In this document: positions 7,514 to 15,884 of the stretch, piece after piece | Numbering within the stretch: the stretch's first letter is position 1 | Layout of the letters: each line of letters starts with the position of its first letter | Origin: Pseudomonas atagonensis | Lineage (GTDB): Bacteria; Pseudomonadota; Gammaproteobacteria; Pseudomonadales; Pseudomonadaceae | Reading direction: 5' to 3' | Assembly (NCBI RefSeq): GCF_011369485.1 | Contig: NZ_VXCA01000003.1 | Span: 124,001 to 188,000, forward strand | DNA length: 64,000 bases | Position numbers and translations under genes: made by a program | The notes under the pieces: model-generated | The model's input: only the letters and a program-made list of their open reading frames with translations | Databases searched by the model: none | What the model was told of the DNA's origin: nothing

Positions 7514-8191
7514 TCAGGCTTGCAGGTAACGCAATACCGACTCGCAAATCATCTCGCGATGCCGTTGCTTGATGCTTTCGTCCGGCAGGTCGATCTGAAA
7601 AATCTCCCCAAACGTGTGGCGGTTCGACACGCGATAGAAGCAGAACGAACTGATCAACAGATGCACGTCCAGCGCATTCAGGCCAGCGCGGAACACGCCT
7701 TCTTCGGCGCCCCGACGCAGGATCTCGCCGAGTGAATCGAGGATCGTGTTGTTCATCGCCTTGATCGCATCGGAGCGCTTCACGTATTCGGCGTTGTGGA
7801 TGTTTTCGATGCTGACGATGCGCACGAAATCGACGTTGCGGTCGTGGTGATCGAAGGTGAACTCCACCAATCGGCGAATCGCCACGTCGGGCGACAGTTC
7901 ATCCAGATGCAGGCGGTTTTCAGTGCTGCGGATATCGCCGTAAAGCTTCTCCAGCACCTCGACGTACAACTGCTCCTTACTGCCGAAGTAGTAATAGATC
8001 ATGCGTTTGGAGGTGTGGATACGCTCGGCGATCGCGTCGACGCGGGCGCCGGACAAACCCTGCTGGACGAACTCGACGATCGCCTCCTGCAGGATATTCT
8101 CGCGGGTCTTTTCCGGATTGTTCTTGCGACTCTTGCGCGGCTCAACGGCGGATACGACGGGGGCTGCGGGGAGTTCTGAAGTCATTGTCAT
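7514..8191 (-). CDS. TetR/AcrR-family repressor of the quinate/shikimate cluster
   Basis: 225-residue regulator (223 if the second ATG is used). An N-terminal basic extension (PRKSRKNNPEKTRENIL) leads into a TetR helix-turn-helix at about 40-80 (VDAIAERIHTSKRMIYYYFGSKEQLY). The C-terminal ligand-binding half resembles TetR_C domains of aromatic-acid regulators. It lies convergent to the aroQ-aroE pair and next to quiC, so it probably senses quinate, shikimate or protocatechuate and controls the flanking promoters. The palindrome between quiC and the MFS gene is a candidate operator. Confidence 0.85.
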   Translation of the reverse strand: MTMTSELPAAPVVSAVEPRKSRKNNPEKTRENILQEAIVEFVQQGLSGARVDAIAERIHTSKRMIYYYFGSKEQLYVEVLEKLYGDIRSTENRLHLDELSPDVAIRRLVEFTFDHHDRNVDFVRIVSIENIHNAEYVKRSDAIKAMNNTILDSLGEILRRGAEEGVFRAGLNALDVHLLISSFCFYRVSNRHTFGEIFQIDLPDESIKQRHREMICESVLRYLQA

Positions 8192-8293
8192 TGCGGGCTC
8201 ACGGCCATCACTGCACAGGCTGGCGATTATGGGCCGCGCGGCACACTGAAGGAAGCCGCGCGGCCCGTGTTTAATCCCGCGTTTACGAATTTC

Positions 8294-10195
8294 CTACAAC
8301 TTCGCCTGTCGCACCGCGCCGCTGCGCGATTTGGCCATCGCCGCCAGACGCACCGCCACATTGGCCGCGCCGTAACCGGCATAACCATTCTTGCGCTGGA
8401 TGATCTCGAAGAAGAAACGCCCTTCGAACGGTTCGGTGTAAACGTGGAACAGTTCGCCACCCTGCGCATCACGGTCGTACAACACGTTGTAATACGCCAG
8501 CTCACTGAGAAACTCGTCGTCGAAATCAAACCGCGCGGCAAGGTCGTCGTAGTAGTTGAGCGGGATATCCAGCAGCGGCACGCCAGCCTCTTTGGCGCGA
8601 CTGACTTCGGCGAAGATATCGTCACAATCGAAGGCGATGTGATGCACGCCAGAGCCACGATAACTCGACAGTGCGTGCGAAATCGCGGTGTTGCGGTTCT
8701 CGGAAATGTTCAGCGGCAAACGGATCGAACTGTCGCGGCTGCGCAGCGCGCGACTCTTCACCAGCCCGTACGGGTCGGGCAACACCACTTCGTCATCGGC
8801 CTCGAAATCCAGAAGACTCTTGTAGAACAGCACCCAACTGTCGAGGCTGTCCGCCGGCAGCGCCATGGCCATGTGATCGATGCGCTTGAGGCCGCCACGG
8901 GCGACGGCGTCCGGCAGCAGATTGAAGTCAGTGCCGTAGACATCCGCCTCGGCATCTACCAGATAAATCAGGCTGCCGTCCGGTGCGCGCACGGCCGCCA
9001 ATTCAAGTTCGTTGGGGCCGACCAGACCGCGATAGGGCTGACCTTTGTAAGCCACGGCCCGCGCCAGGGCACTGGCACTGTCCTTGACCCGCACGGCAGT
9101 CGCGCACAGCGACGGGCCGTGGGCTTCAAAGAAACTGTGGCCGAACGAATAGGGCTCGGAGTTGAGGATCAGATTGATATCTCCCTGACGCAGCAGGCTG
9201 ACACTCTTGGAGCGATGCTGGCCGGCCTTGACGAACCCCAGGCGTTCCAGCCAGTTCGACAGCTTGGCGCCGAGGCTTTCATCGACGGCGAACTCGAGAA
9301 ATTCGATGCCGTTGTATTCGCTGGCCTTCGGCGTTTCGAAAAGGATGTCGCGGTTGGCGACCGTCGCAACCTCTTGCTCCAGGCGCAGACGGGTCTTTTC
9401 TTCCAGATACAACAACGAACGCAAACCGTCGGCAGCATTGGCCCGAGGCGGCGCGGCGCGAAAACCGTCGTTGAAGATTTCCAGCGACAGCGGCCCGGTG
9501 TAACCGCTCTGGATGATCGGTGCGAGGAATCCCGGTAAATCAAATTCACCCTGCCCCGGGAAGCAGCGGAAATGCCGGCTCCACTCCAGGACATCCATCG
9601 CCAGAATAGGCGCATCGGCCATTTGCACGAAGAAGATCTTGTCGCCGGGAATGTCGGCAATGGCTCGTGGATCACCCTTGAGCGACAAGGTGTGAAAGCT
9701 GTCGAGCAACACGCCGAGGCTCGGGTGATCGGCCTGACGCACGATGTCCCAGACCTGTTGCCAAGTATTGACGTGACGGCCCCAGGCCAGCGCCTCGTAA
9801 CCGATGCGCAAACCGCGCGCACCGGCATGTTCAGCGAGCAGGCGCAAATCGTCGATGAGGATTTGCTGATCGCCAACACTGTCGGCCGAGGCGTTGCTGC
9901 ACACCAGCACAAGGTCGGTGCCCAGTTCCTGCATCAAATCGAATTTGCGTTCCGCGCGTTCCAGGTTGCGCGCCAGACGATCACGGCGGCAGCCTTCGAA
10001 ATCGCGAAACGGCTGAAACAGGGTGATGGCGATGCCGAGATCGGCGCACATCTGTTTAATTTCCCGCGGACTGCCGTCGTAGTACAGGAGGTCGTTTTCG
10101 AAAATCTCCACCCCGTCGAACCCGGCGGCGGCGATGGCTTCGAGTTTTTCCGGCAGGGTGCCGCTCAAGGAAACGGTGGCAATGGAACGCTGCAT
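8294..10195 (-). CDS. quiC: 3-dehydroshikimate dehydratase, two-domain QuiC type
   Basis: 633-residue fusion. Residues 1-290 form a sugar-isomerase-like TIM barrel that converts 3-dehydroshikimate to protocatechuate. Expected metal ligands are Glu134 (IGYEALAW), Asp165 and His168 (LLDSFHTL), Gln191 (FVQMADA) and Glu239 (SLEIFND), agreeing with those I recall for P. putida QuiC1. Residues about 310-633 are a double VOC domain like 4-hydroxyphenylpyruvate dioxygenase, keeping its His-His-Glu pattern (HMAMAL, HHIAFDCDD, FFEIIQRKNGYAGYG). The frame is open further up, but MQRSIATVSL is the family start. Transcribed away from the MFS importer. Confidence 0.95.
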   Translation of the reverse strand: MQRSIATVSLSGTLPEKLEAIAAAGFDGVEIFENDLLYYDGSPREIKQMCADLGIAITLFQPFRDFEGCRRDRLARNLERAERKFDLMQELGTDLVLVCSNASADSVGDQQILIDDLRLLAEHAGARGLRIGYEALAWGRHVNTWQQVWDIVRQADHPSLGVLLDSFHTLSLKGDPRAIADIPGDKIFFVQMADAPILAMDVLEWSRHFRCFPGQGEFDLPGFLAPIIQSGYTGPLSLEIFNDGFRAAPPRANAADGLRSLLYLEEKTRLRLEQEVATVANRDILFETPKASEYNGIEFLEFAVDESLGAKLSNWLERLGFVKAGQHRSKSVSLLRQGDINLILNSEPYSFGHSFFEAHGPSLCATAVRVKDSASALARAVAYKGQPYRGLVGPNELELAAVRAPDGSLIYLVDAEADVYGTDFNLLPDAVARGGLKRIDHMAMALPADSLDSWVLFYKSLLDFEADDEVVLPDPYGLVKSRALRSRDSSIRLPLNISENRNTAISHALSSYRGSGVHHIAFDCDDIFAEVSRAKEAGVPLLDIPLNYYDDLAARFDFDDEFLSELAYYNVLYDRDAQGGELFHVYTEPFEGRFFFEIIQRKNGYAGYGAANVAVRLAAMAKSRSGAVRQAKL

Positions 10196-10295
10196 GCTTG
10201 AACTCCCGGTGGAGACGACGGCTGCGTGATCCGCGCCGTTTTTATAGGGTGAGCAAATTATTGGCTGCATCCCTTCGCGCAGCAATTTAAAGTGT

Positions 10296-10309
10296 ACTAG
10301 CCGGTTAGT
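10296..10309. promoter_or_regulatory. Candidate TetR operator between quiC and the importer
   Basis: ACTAGCCGGTTAGT is a 14-bp palindrome with one mismatched pair. It lies in the divergent quiC/MFS gap, directly before a possible plus-strand promoter (TTGCGT at 10310-10315, TATGCC at 10332-10337, 16-bp spacer). Its position suits a repressor controlling both directions. Confidence 0.5.
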
Positions 10310-10468
10310 TTTGCGTGCGATTATCGAACACTATGCCGTTTTGACGAATTGACGATTTTTCGTCCACTGCCCAACATCGACCGCACATTGAGTCCGGACC
10401 TGAACCACCGGTCGCAGCGTGCAATGAAAAAGCACACCAAATAACAAATCCAAAAACGGGTGGAACAC

Positions 10469-11806
10469 ATGATTCCTTCACAGACTTCCCGCATGGCTCC
10501 GGCCATGAGCACTGCCACGGGTGGCATCGGCGACAAGATCCGCGGCGCCATGGCGGTCGGCAAAACCCGCTGGGGCATGCTGGCATTGGTGTTTTTCGCC
10601 ACCACCCTGAACTACATCGACCGCGCCGCGCTCGGCGTCATGCAGCCGATCCTCGCCAAGGAAATGAGCTGGACGGCGATGGATTACGCCAACATCAACT
10701 TCTGGTTTCAGGTCGGCTACGCGATCGGTTTCGTCCTGCAGGGGCGTTTGATCGACCGGGTCGGCGTCAAACGTGTGTTCTTCTGCGCCGTGCTGCTCTG
10801 GAGCCTGGCCACGGGCGCCCATGGTCTGGCGACTTCCGCGGTGGGCTTCATGGTCTGCCGGTTCATTCTCGGCCTGACTGAAGCGGCGAACTATCCGGCC
10901 TGCGTAAAAACCACGCGCCTGTGGTTCCCAGCCGGCGAACGTGCCGTGGCCACCGGCATCTTCAACGCCGGCACTAACGTCGGCGCGATGTTCACGCCAA
11001 TGCTGCTGCCACTGGTTCTGCACGTCTGGGGCTGGCAGGCCGCTTTCCTGTGCATGTCGGCACTGGGCGGAATCTGGTTGCTGTTCTGGGGTTTGAAATA
11101 CTTCAACCCGGAAGACCACCCGAGCGTCAAACAGTCCGAGCTGAACTACATCCAGAAAGAAGTCGAACCGGAACAGGCCCGCGTGCCGTTCTCGAAGATC
11201 CTGCGCATGCGCGGCACCTGGGCCTTCGCTCTCGCCTACTCGCTGACCGCGCCCGTATTCTGGTTCTACCTGTACTGGCTGCCACCGTTTCTCAATCAGC
11301 AATACAACCTGGGCATCAACGTTACCCAGATGGGCATTCCGCTGATCATCATTTACGTCACCGCCGACTTCGGCAGTGTGGGGGGCGGGATTCTGTCGTC
11401 GTTCCTGATCGGTCGCGGGATGAACTCGATCAAGGCGCGGCTGCTGTCGATGTTCCTGTTCGCCTGCTGCATCATCGGCGTGGTCATGGCCGCCGGTTCC
11501 GCCAATCTGTGGGTGGCAGTCGCCGCGATCTCCCTCGCCATCGGCGCGCATCAGGCCTGGACGGCAAACATCTGGAGCCTGGTGATGGACTACACGCCCA
11601 AGCACATGATGAGCACGGTGTTCGGGTTCGGCGGCATGTGCGCGGCGATCGGCGGGATGTTCATGACCCAGATCGTCGGCCACATCCTTACCGTCACCAA
11701 TAACAACTACACCGTGTTGTTCACCCTGATTCCGGCGATGTACTTCATCGCACTGACGTGGATGTACTTCATGGCCCCGCGCAAGATTCCTACCGTCTGC
11801 GAGTAA
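10469..11806 (+). CDS. MFS importer, anion:cation symporter family (likely quinate/shikimate uptake)
   Basis: 445-residue inner-membrane permease with 12 predicted segments. LNYIDRAALGVMQP in the first helix, the QGRLIDRVGVKRVF loop after helix 2, and FILGLTEAANYPACVKTTRLWFP around helix 4 are typical of the ACS subfamily, which takes up hexuronates, phthalate and other organic anions with protons. A GGTGGA ribosome site precedes this ATG. Position divergent from quiC makes a hydroaromatic acid the likely substrate, which is inference from context. Confidence 0.85.
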   Translation: MIPSQTSRMAPAMSTATGGIGDKIRGAMAVGKTRWGMLALVFFATTLNYIDRAALGVMQPILAKEMSWTAMDYANINFWFQVGYAIGFVLQGRLIDRVGVKRVFFCAVLLWSLATGAHGLATSAVGFMVCRFILGLTEAANYPACVKTTRLWFPAGERAVATGIFNAGTNVGAMFTPMLLPLVLHVWGWQAAFLCMSALGGIWLLFWGLKYFNPEDHPSVKQSELNYIQKEVEPEQARVPFSKILRMRGTWAFALAYSLTAPVFWFYLYWLPPFLNQQYNLGINVTQMGIPLIIIYVTADFGSVGGGILSSFLIGRGMNSIKARLLSMFLFACCIIGVVMAAGSANLWVAVAAISLAIGAHQAWTANIWSLVMDYTPKHMMSTVFGFGGMCAAIGGMFMTQIVGHILTVTNNNYTVLFTLIPAMYFIALTWMYFMAPRKIPTVCE

Positions 11807-11822
11807 CCCCGGCCTACACCAA

Positions 11823-11924
11823 AACCTGTTGTGGGAGGGGACTTGTTTCCGAAAGCGGACTGACATTCAAAACGAATGTCGGTAGATACACCGCCTTCGG
11901 GAGCAAGCCCCCTCCCACAAGGTT
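11823..11924. repeat. Intergenic palindrome pair, GTGGGAG type
   Basis: AACCTGTTGTGGGAGGGG at 11823-11840 is answered by CCCCTCCCACAAGGTT ending at 11924, with TTTCCGAAAGCGG / CCGCCTTCGGGAG continuing the arms inward. This is a head-to-head REP pair between the convergent ends of the importer and EamA genes; it could end both transcripts. Confidence 0.85.
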
Positions 11925-11936
11925 CTGCATCGTTCC

Positions 11937-12815
11937 TCAGCGCCGGCTCTGCTGCCACGCTGCCGCCAGTCCGCTGCAACAAATCACCGCGATGCCGATG
12001 ACCGTCAGCAGACTCGGCGTGTGATTGAACAGCAACCAGCCCAACAACCCCGCAAACACAATCTGGCAATAACCGAACGGCGCCAGCAATGCCGGTGCGG
12101 CATGGCGAAAAGCCTGGGTCAGAAACAAATGCGCAGTCATCCCGCAACTGCCCAGTGCCAGCATGAGACCTGCGTGAGTCAGCGTCGGCACCTGCCAGAA
12201 GAACGGTACCAGCGCACTCATCACCAGCGTGTTGCACAGCCCGGCAAAGAAGTTGCTGGTGGTCGGGCTGTCGACCTCGGCGAGCTTGCGGGTCAGCAAT
12301 TGGTAAAAGCAGAAAAACAGCGCTGAGCAGAACGGCAACAACACCGCCGGGGTGAACAGTTCTCCGCCGGGGTGGACGATGATCAGCACGCCAACAAAAC
12401 CGCAAATCACCGCAATCCACTGGCCGCGTGTCACCCGCTCCTTGAGCAGCGGCACCGACAGCGCCGTGACCAGCACCGGCGCGAGGAAGTTGACGGCCGT
12501 GGCTTCCGCCAGCGGGATGTACAGCAGCGCAGTGGTAAAAAACAGACTGGTGCCGAGCAGGCAGAGCGCCCGCACCAATTGCCACAACGGTCGCTTGGTG
12601 CGCAGGACGCGTAACCCGGACTGCGGCAGAAAAATCCCCGCCATGAGCAAGGTGTGCACCAGATATCGGGCCCAGACCACCATCACGATCGGATAGTAAC
12701 CGGAGAGGTATTTCGACAGCGCGTCGTGACTGGAGAACAGGAAGGTTGCCACGACAATCAGCAAGATCCCCTTGAAGGGTTGGTTGACACCGGAGAGCGG
12801 GGTGCTGACGGTCAT
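11937..12815 (-). CDS. EamA/DMT-family transporter
   Basis: 292-residue membrane protein with ten hydrophobic segments in two EamA repeats (about residues 15-145 and 155-285). Typical motifs are FLFSSHDALSKYLSGYYPI, VWARYLV, LAEATAVNFLAPVLVTALSVPLLKERV and GFVGVLIIVHPGG. The ATG preceded by AAGGA is preferred over an upstream ATG without ribosome site. It lies 116 bp behind the TIM-barrel gene in the same direction, with a degenerate REP pair between them, so it may belong to the IclR-linked cluster as importer or exporter. Substrate unknown. Confidence 0.85.
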   Translation of the reverse strand: MTVSTPLSGVNQPFKGILLIVVATFLFSSHDALSKYLSGYYPIVMVVWARYLVHTLLMAGIFLPQSGLRVLRTKRPLWQLVRALCLLGTSLFFTTALLYIPLAEATAVNFLAPVLVTALSVPLLKERVTRGQWIAVICGFVGVLIIVHPGGELFTPAVLLPFCSALFFCFYQLLTRKLAEVDSPTTSNFFAGLCNTLVMSALVPFFWQVPTLTHAGLMLALGSCGMTAHLFLTQAFRHAAPALLAPFGYCQIVFAGLLGWLLFNHTPSLLTVIGIAVICCSGLAAAWQQSRR

Positions 12816-12848
12816 TGGATATCCTTGTGTTGCCATAAAAAATCAAAA

Positions 12849-12917
12849 GCTTCGCGGGCAAGTCCACTCCCACATGGACAATGCAGATCCAGTGCAAGCG
12901 CGGCTTGCCCGCGACAG
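12849..12917. repeat. Degenerate GTGGGAG-type palindrome pair
   Basis: GCTTCGCGGGCAAGTCCACT at 12849-12868 continuing into CCCACATGG is faced by an eroded arm CGGCTTGCCCGCGA at 12901-12914. It sits between the TIM-barrel and EamA genes. Confidence 0.7.
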
Positions 12918-12931
12918 GGACGCTGCACCGC

Positions 12932-13747
12932 TCAAAGCCGCGCCAGCAACGCCCGGGTTTTATCGATCGCCATCTGCGCCCGCTGCAATCCACTCACGCC
13001 CTGTTCCAGCAGTTTCACCGTGGGAATTTCCAGACTCAACGCAATATTAGTCGGCAACGCTTTCAACAACCCGAACAGATCGCAATCGCCCTCGCCGGGA
13101 AACCGCCGCTCGTTGCGAGCCTGACGCAAGATTTCGGCCATGTCGGTCGGCCTCGGCCCCGCCACATCACACAACTGTGCATAACGCAGACGCGATGGCG
13201 GCACGCAGGCAAGGTCTTCAAGGCGAGAAGCGGAGCGGTCGAAGTGGAAGGCATCGACCAACACCGCCGCATTGTCCCGGTCAGCGTTTTCGACGATGCG
13301 CAGCGCTTGCTCAAGATTGCGCGCATCGGTCCACGGCATGAATTCCAGGTGCGGATGCAAGCCATAAGGCCTGGCCAAATCACACAGCGCCGCGAAATTA
13401 TCAGTGAGCCGTTGCTCGTCGGGATCGTTACCCGCGACCAGCAACTCACTGGCACCGAACTGCGCACCCACACTCAGCAGTTGGTCGAAATCGGCGACCA
13501 CGGTCTGCGGTTTCAGACGCAGGATTTCCACGTCGAGCACACGGATCCCGGTGTCGTGCAAACGCGCCAGCGTCTGACGACGCAAACTGCTATCGGCGAC
13601 CAGCGGGAAGTGATACTCCTCCGGCGTCGCCGGTTCCAGACGCAGGCCGACATGGCTGTAACCGGCACGGGCGGCGACCTCGACCATCTGCGGTGGCGAC
13701 AGCTCGAGCACCGTCAGGCTGGCCAGCGAGAGAATTCGTTCGTTCAT
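12932..13747 (-). CDS. TIM-barrel sugar-phosphate isomerase/epimerase-like protein
   Basis: 271-residue protein of the xylose-isomerase-like TIM-barrel (AP_endonuc_2) family. Family signs are the PHLEFMPWTDARN loop with a metal-type Glu, AAVLVDAFHFDRS (Asp-x-x-His), AQLCDV, and ALSLEIPTVK at the last strand. Such proteins isomerise, epimerise or dehydrate sugars and cyclitols. Three bases separate it from the upstream oxidoreductase gene, so the two form one transcription unit. The pairing with a Gfo/Idh/MocA enzyme resembles inositol-type pathways, but no specific substrate can be named. Confidence 0.8.
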   Translation of the reverse strand: MNERILSLASLTVLELSPPQMVEVAARAGYSHVGLRLEPATPEEYHFPLVADSSLRRQTLARLHDTGIRVLDVEILRLKPQTVVADFDQLLSVGAQFGASELLVAGNDPDEQRLTDNFAALCDLARPYGLHPHLEFMPWTDARNLEQALRIVENADRDNAAVLVDAFHFDRSASRLEDLACVPPSRLRYAQLCDVAGPRPTDMAEILRQARNERRFPGEGDCDLFGLLKALPTNIALSLEIPTVKLLEQGVSGLQRAQMAIDKTRALLARL

Positions 13748-13749
13748 GC

Positions 13750-14811
13750 TCAGCCCTCGATCAACGCGGGTGCACAAGCACAACCGGTGGCGGCGGCTTC
13801 GTGGATGGCCTCAACCAGCGCCAGCGTGCGGGCAGCATCGGCGGCACTCACCAAAGGCTCGACCTCACCGCGTGCCACGCGGACGAAGTGCTGCAGCTGC
13901 AAGCGCAAAGCATCGTCGCCGGAGCAGGACTCGTCGACCCTCAGCAACGGTTCGTGCCAACCGGCGTCGACCAACTCGGCAGCGTAATGCCAATGCCTCA
14001 GTTGCGGGATGCTCAGGGCTCCGGCAGTGCCGGCCAGCAGGTAACACGGTTGATCGGCCTGTCGCGGGTACACCGGATTTTCGCCGGAACCCAGCTCCCA
14101 GCTCCAGGGCGCCGCCACCGCGTCAGAACCACTCAAGGTGCCCAACGTGCCGCCCGCGAAGCGCAGCAACACTGCCGCGCTGTCTTCGTTGGCAAAGCCG
14201 CGCACCGAGTGATCGGTGATCGCTTGCACCGACAGCACTTCGCCGCACAGATGCCGCAGCAGATCGAGGTCGTGAATCAGGTTGGTCAGCAACATCCCCG
14301 CGCCCGCCTCGCGACGCCACGGGATCTCGAAGTAGTGGTCGGGTTTGCGCAACTGAAACAGCGCAGTGACGCTGATCAACCGACCGAGCGCACCGCTTTG
14401 CAGCAATTCGTGAGCGCGCACGATGAGCGGATTGTGTCGCCGATGATGACCAACCAGCACCGGCACACCACTGCTCTTGACCGCTGCCACCAACTCACGC
14501 GCTTCATCCAGATGCACGCCGACCGGTTTTTCCAGCAACACCGGCACGCCAACCGCCAGACAATCCAGCGCGGTGCTGACGTGCTGATTATTCGGATTGG
14601 CGACAATCACCGCGTCTGGCCGCGCGTGCTCAAGCATCTGACGGTGATCGGCGAAATGCGCTACGCCCCACGTCGAGGCGAGTTCTGCAGCTTGCGGGCC
14701 GGGATCGGCCACCGCGCACAGGGTGGCCTCCGTCAGCGTTTGCAGGTGGCGGTAATGTTGCTGACCCATGTTGCCGGCGCCGATCAGGGCGATTCGAAGG
14801 GGCGAATTCAA
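13750..14811 (-). CDS. Gfo/Idh/MocA-family NAD(P)-dependent oxidoreductase
   Basis: 353 residues from a TTG start chosen because AAGAGGA lies 7 bases upstream; the next upstream GTG abuts its GGAGGA too closely. The N-terminal Rossmann fold (IALIGAGNMGQQHYRHL) is followed by the family's EKPVGVHLDEA motif (catalytic Lys) and a C-terminal substrate domain with GHHRRHNP and the NLIHDLDLLRHL helix. Members oxidise or reduce sugars, inositols and related ring alcohols. It heads a unit with the TIM-barrel gene, and an IclR-type dyad lies 50 bp upstream. Confidence 0.85.
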   Translation of the reverse strand: MNSPLRIALIGAGNMGQQHYRHLQTLTEATLCAVADPGPQAAELASTWGVAHFADHRQMLEHARPDAVIVANPNNQHVSTALDCLAVGVPVLLEKPVGVHLDEARELVAAVKSSGVPVLVGHHRRHNPLIVRAHELLQSGALGRLISVTALFQLRKPDHYFEIPWRREAGAGMLLTNLIHDLDLLRHLCGEVLSVQAITDHSVRGFANEDSAAVLLRFAGGTLGTLSGSDAVAAPWSWELGSGENPVYPRQADQPCYLLAGTAGALSIPQLRHWHYAAELVDAGWHEPLLRVDESCSGDDALRLQLQHFVRVARGEVEPLVSAADAARTLALVEAIHEAAATGCACAPALIEG

Positions 14812-14860
14812 GGCGCGATCCTCTTGTGATTGTTGTGGGAAAAACACTCCTCCAACAATT

Positions 14861-14875
14861 TAGAACCGAGTTCCA
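14861..14875. promoter_or_regulatory. Candidate IclR operator before the oxidoreductase/TIM-barrel unit
   Basis: TAGAAC-CGA-GTTCCA has the same 6-3-6 dyad geometry as the perfect site before the flavoprotein gene (15843-15857) and lies between the iclR stop and the oxidoreductase start. Confidence 0.5.
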
Positions 14876-14932
14876 GAATCAAACAGCCACTTCCACGAAA
14901 AGCGTGCGAACAGCGCACGTTTTCCGTTTCAG

Positions 14933-15709
14933 TCAGACAAACAACTCCGACGCTAGACTCGCCGCCGACAACTCCTCTGCAAATTTCAACAGCAACGGCG
15001 CCAGCTCATGCAGGCGCGCCCCCGGCATCCGTGCGCTCGGCCCGGCGATGCTCAGTACGCCGATCACCCGGCCATCCGTTGGGTGCCTGACCACCGCCGC
15101 AATCGCCGAAGTGCCCACGGCCGAGCTCTCCTCGACACAGGCATAACCCTGCTCACGGGCCAGACGCAGGCGTTCGAGCAACTCGATGTTGGAGCGTGGT
15201 GCGTTCGGCCCAACGCTCTCCGGCACCTCGGCAGCCTGGCGCTCGACCAGCGACAGCGCTTCGGCGTCGCTCATGCACGCCAGCCAGGCATGCCCGGACG
15301 CTGTATAGAACAACGGCGCATCGCGGCCCATATCGGGGTCATAACGCAAACCGGTGCGCGCGCCCTGAGCCTTGGCGATCCACGTCTGACGCTCGCCATC
15401 AATTACGCCAAGGCGCACCAGTTCGCCGGTTTCCTGCGCGAGACGATCCAGTACTGGCTGGACAATGTCGGCGCCGCTGCTCGACAGATAACGGAAACCC
15501 ATCGCCACCAGTCTGGTCGACAAGTGATAACGCAAGGTCTCCGCATTTTGCCGCACGTAGCCGAGGCGGATCAGCTCGGCGAGCAGGCGGTGAGTCGCGC
15601 TTTTGGGGATGTCCAGTTGCTCGGCGAGGGTCTGCATCGGCAGCCCGCGCGGCTCACTGGTGAGGCTTTCCAGCACGCTGAAAACCCGTTCGATCTGACT
15701 GCCGGCCAT
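14933..15709 (-). CDS. IclR-family transcriptional regulator
   Basis: 258-residue regulator with an N-terminal winged helix-turn-helix (residues 1-65: QIERVFSVLESL...LPMQTLAEQLDIPKSATHRLLAEL) and a C-terminal effector domain with YTASGHAWLA and CVEESSAVGTSAIAAVV. The ATG giving MAGSQIERVF is preferred over a TTG four codons upstream; no strong ribosome site is seen. It is flanked by two oppositely oriented metabolic arms, each with a matching dyad, so it is most likely their local regulator. Confidence 0.9.
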   Translation of the reverse strand: MAGSQIERVFSVLESLTSEPRGLPMQTLAEQLDIPKSATHRLLAELIRLGYVRQNAETLRYHLSTRLVAMGFRYLSSSGADIVQPVLDRLAQETGELVRLGVIDGERQTWIAKAQGARTGLRYDPDMGRDAPLFYTASGHAWLACMSDAEALSLVERQAAEVPESVGPNAPRSNIELLERLRLAREQGYACVEESSAVGTSAIAAVVRHPTDGRVIGVLSIAGPSARMPGARLHELAPLLLKFAEELSAASLASELFV

Positions 15710-15842
15710 GGGGAAATCCAAATGAAATTTCGCCGATTCTAGAAGACATCCTCAGCAAAGCGAAATCTGGAACCCGCTGTTCGATAACCGCCCGGTATAT
15801 CCATTCAAGCCTTGTCGGGCGGCCAGCTTATTGATTACTTTC

Positions 15843-15857
15843 TGGAATCAAATTCCA
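15843..15857. promoter_or_regulatory. Candidate IclR operator before the flavoprotein gene
   Basis: TGGAAT-CAA-ATTCCA is a perfect 6-bp inverted repeat with 3-bp spacer, close to IclR-family boxes. It lies 27 bp before the flavoprotein ATG, in the gap divergent to iclR, so it could serve both promoters. Confidence 0.6.
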
Positions 15858-15884
15858 AAAACAATATCAGCGGAGCTTGCTTTG

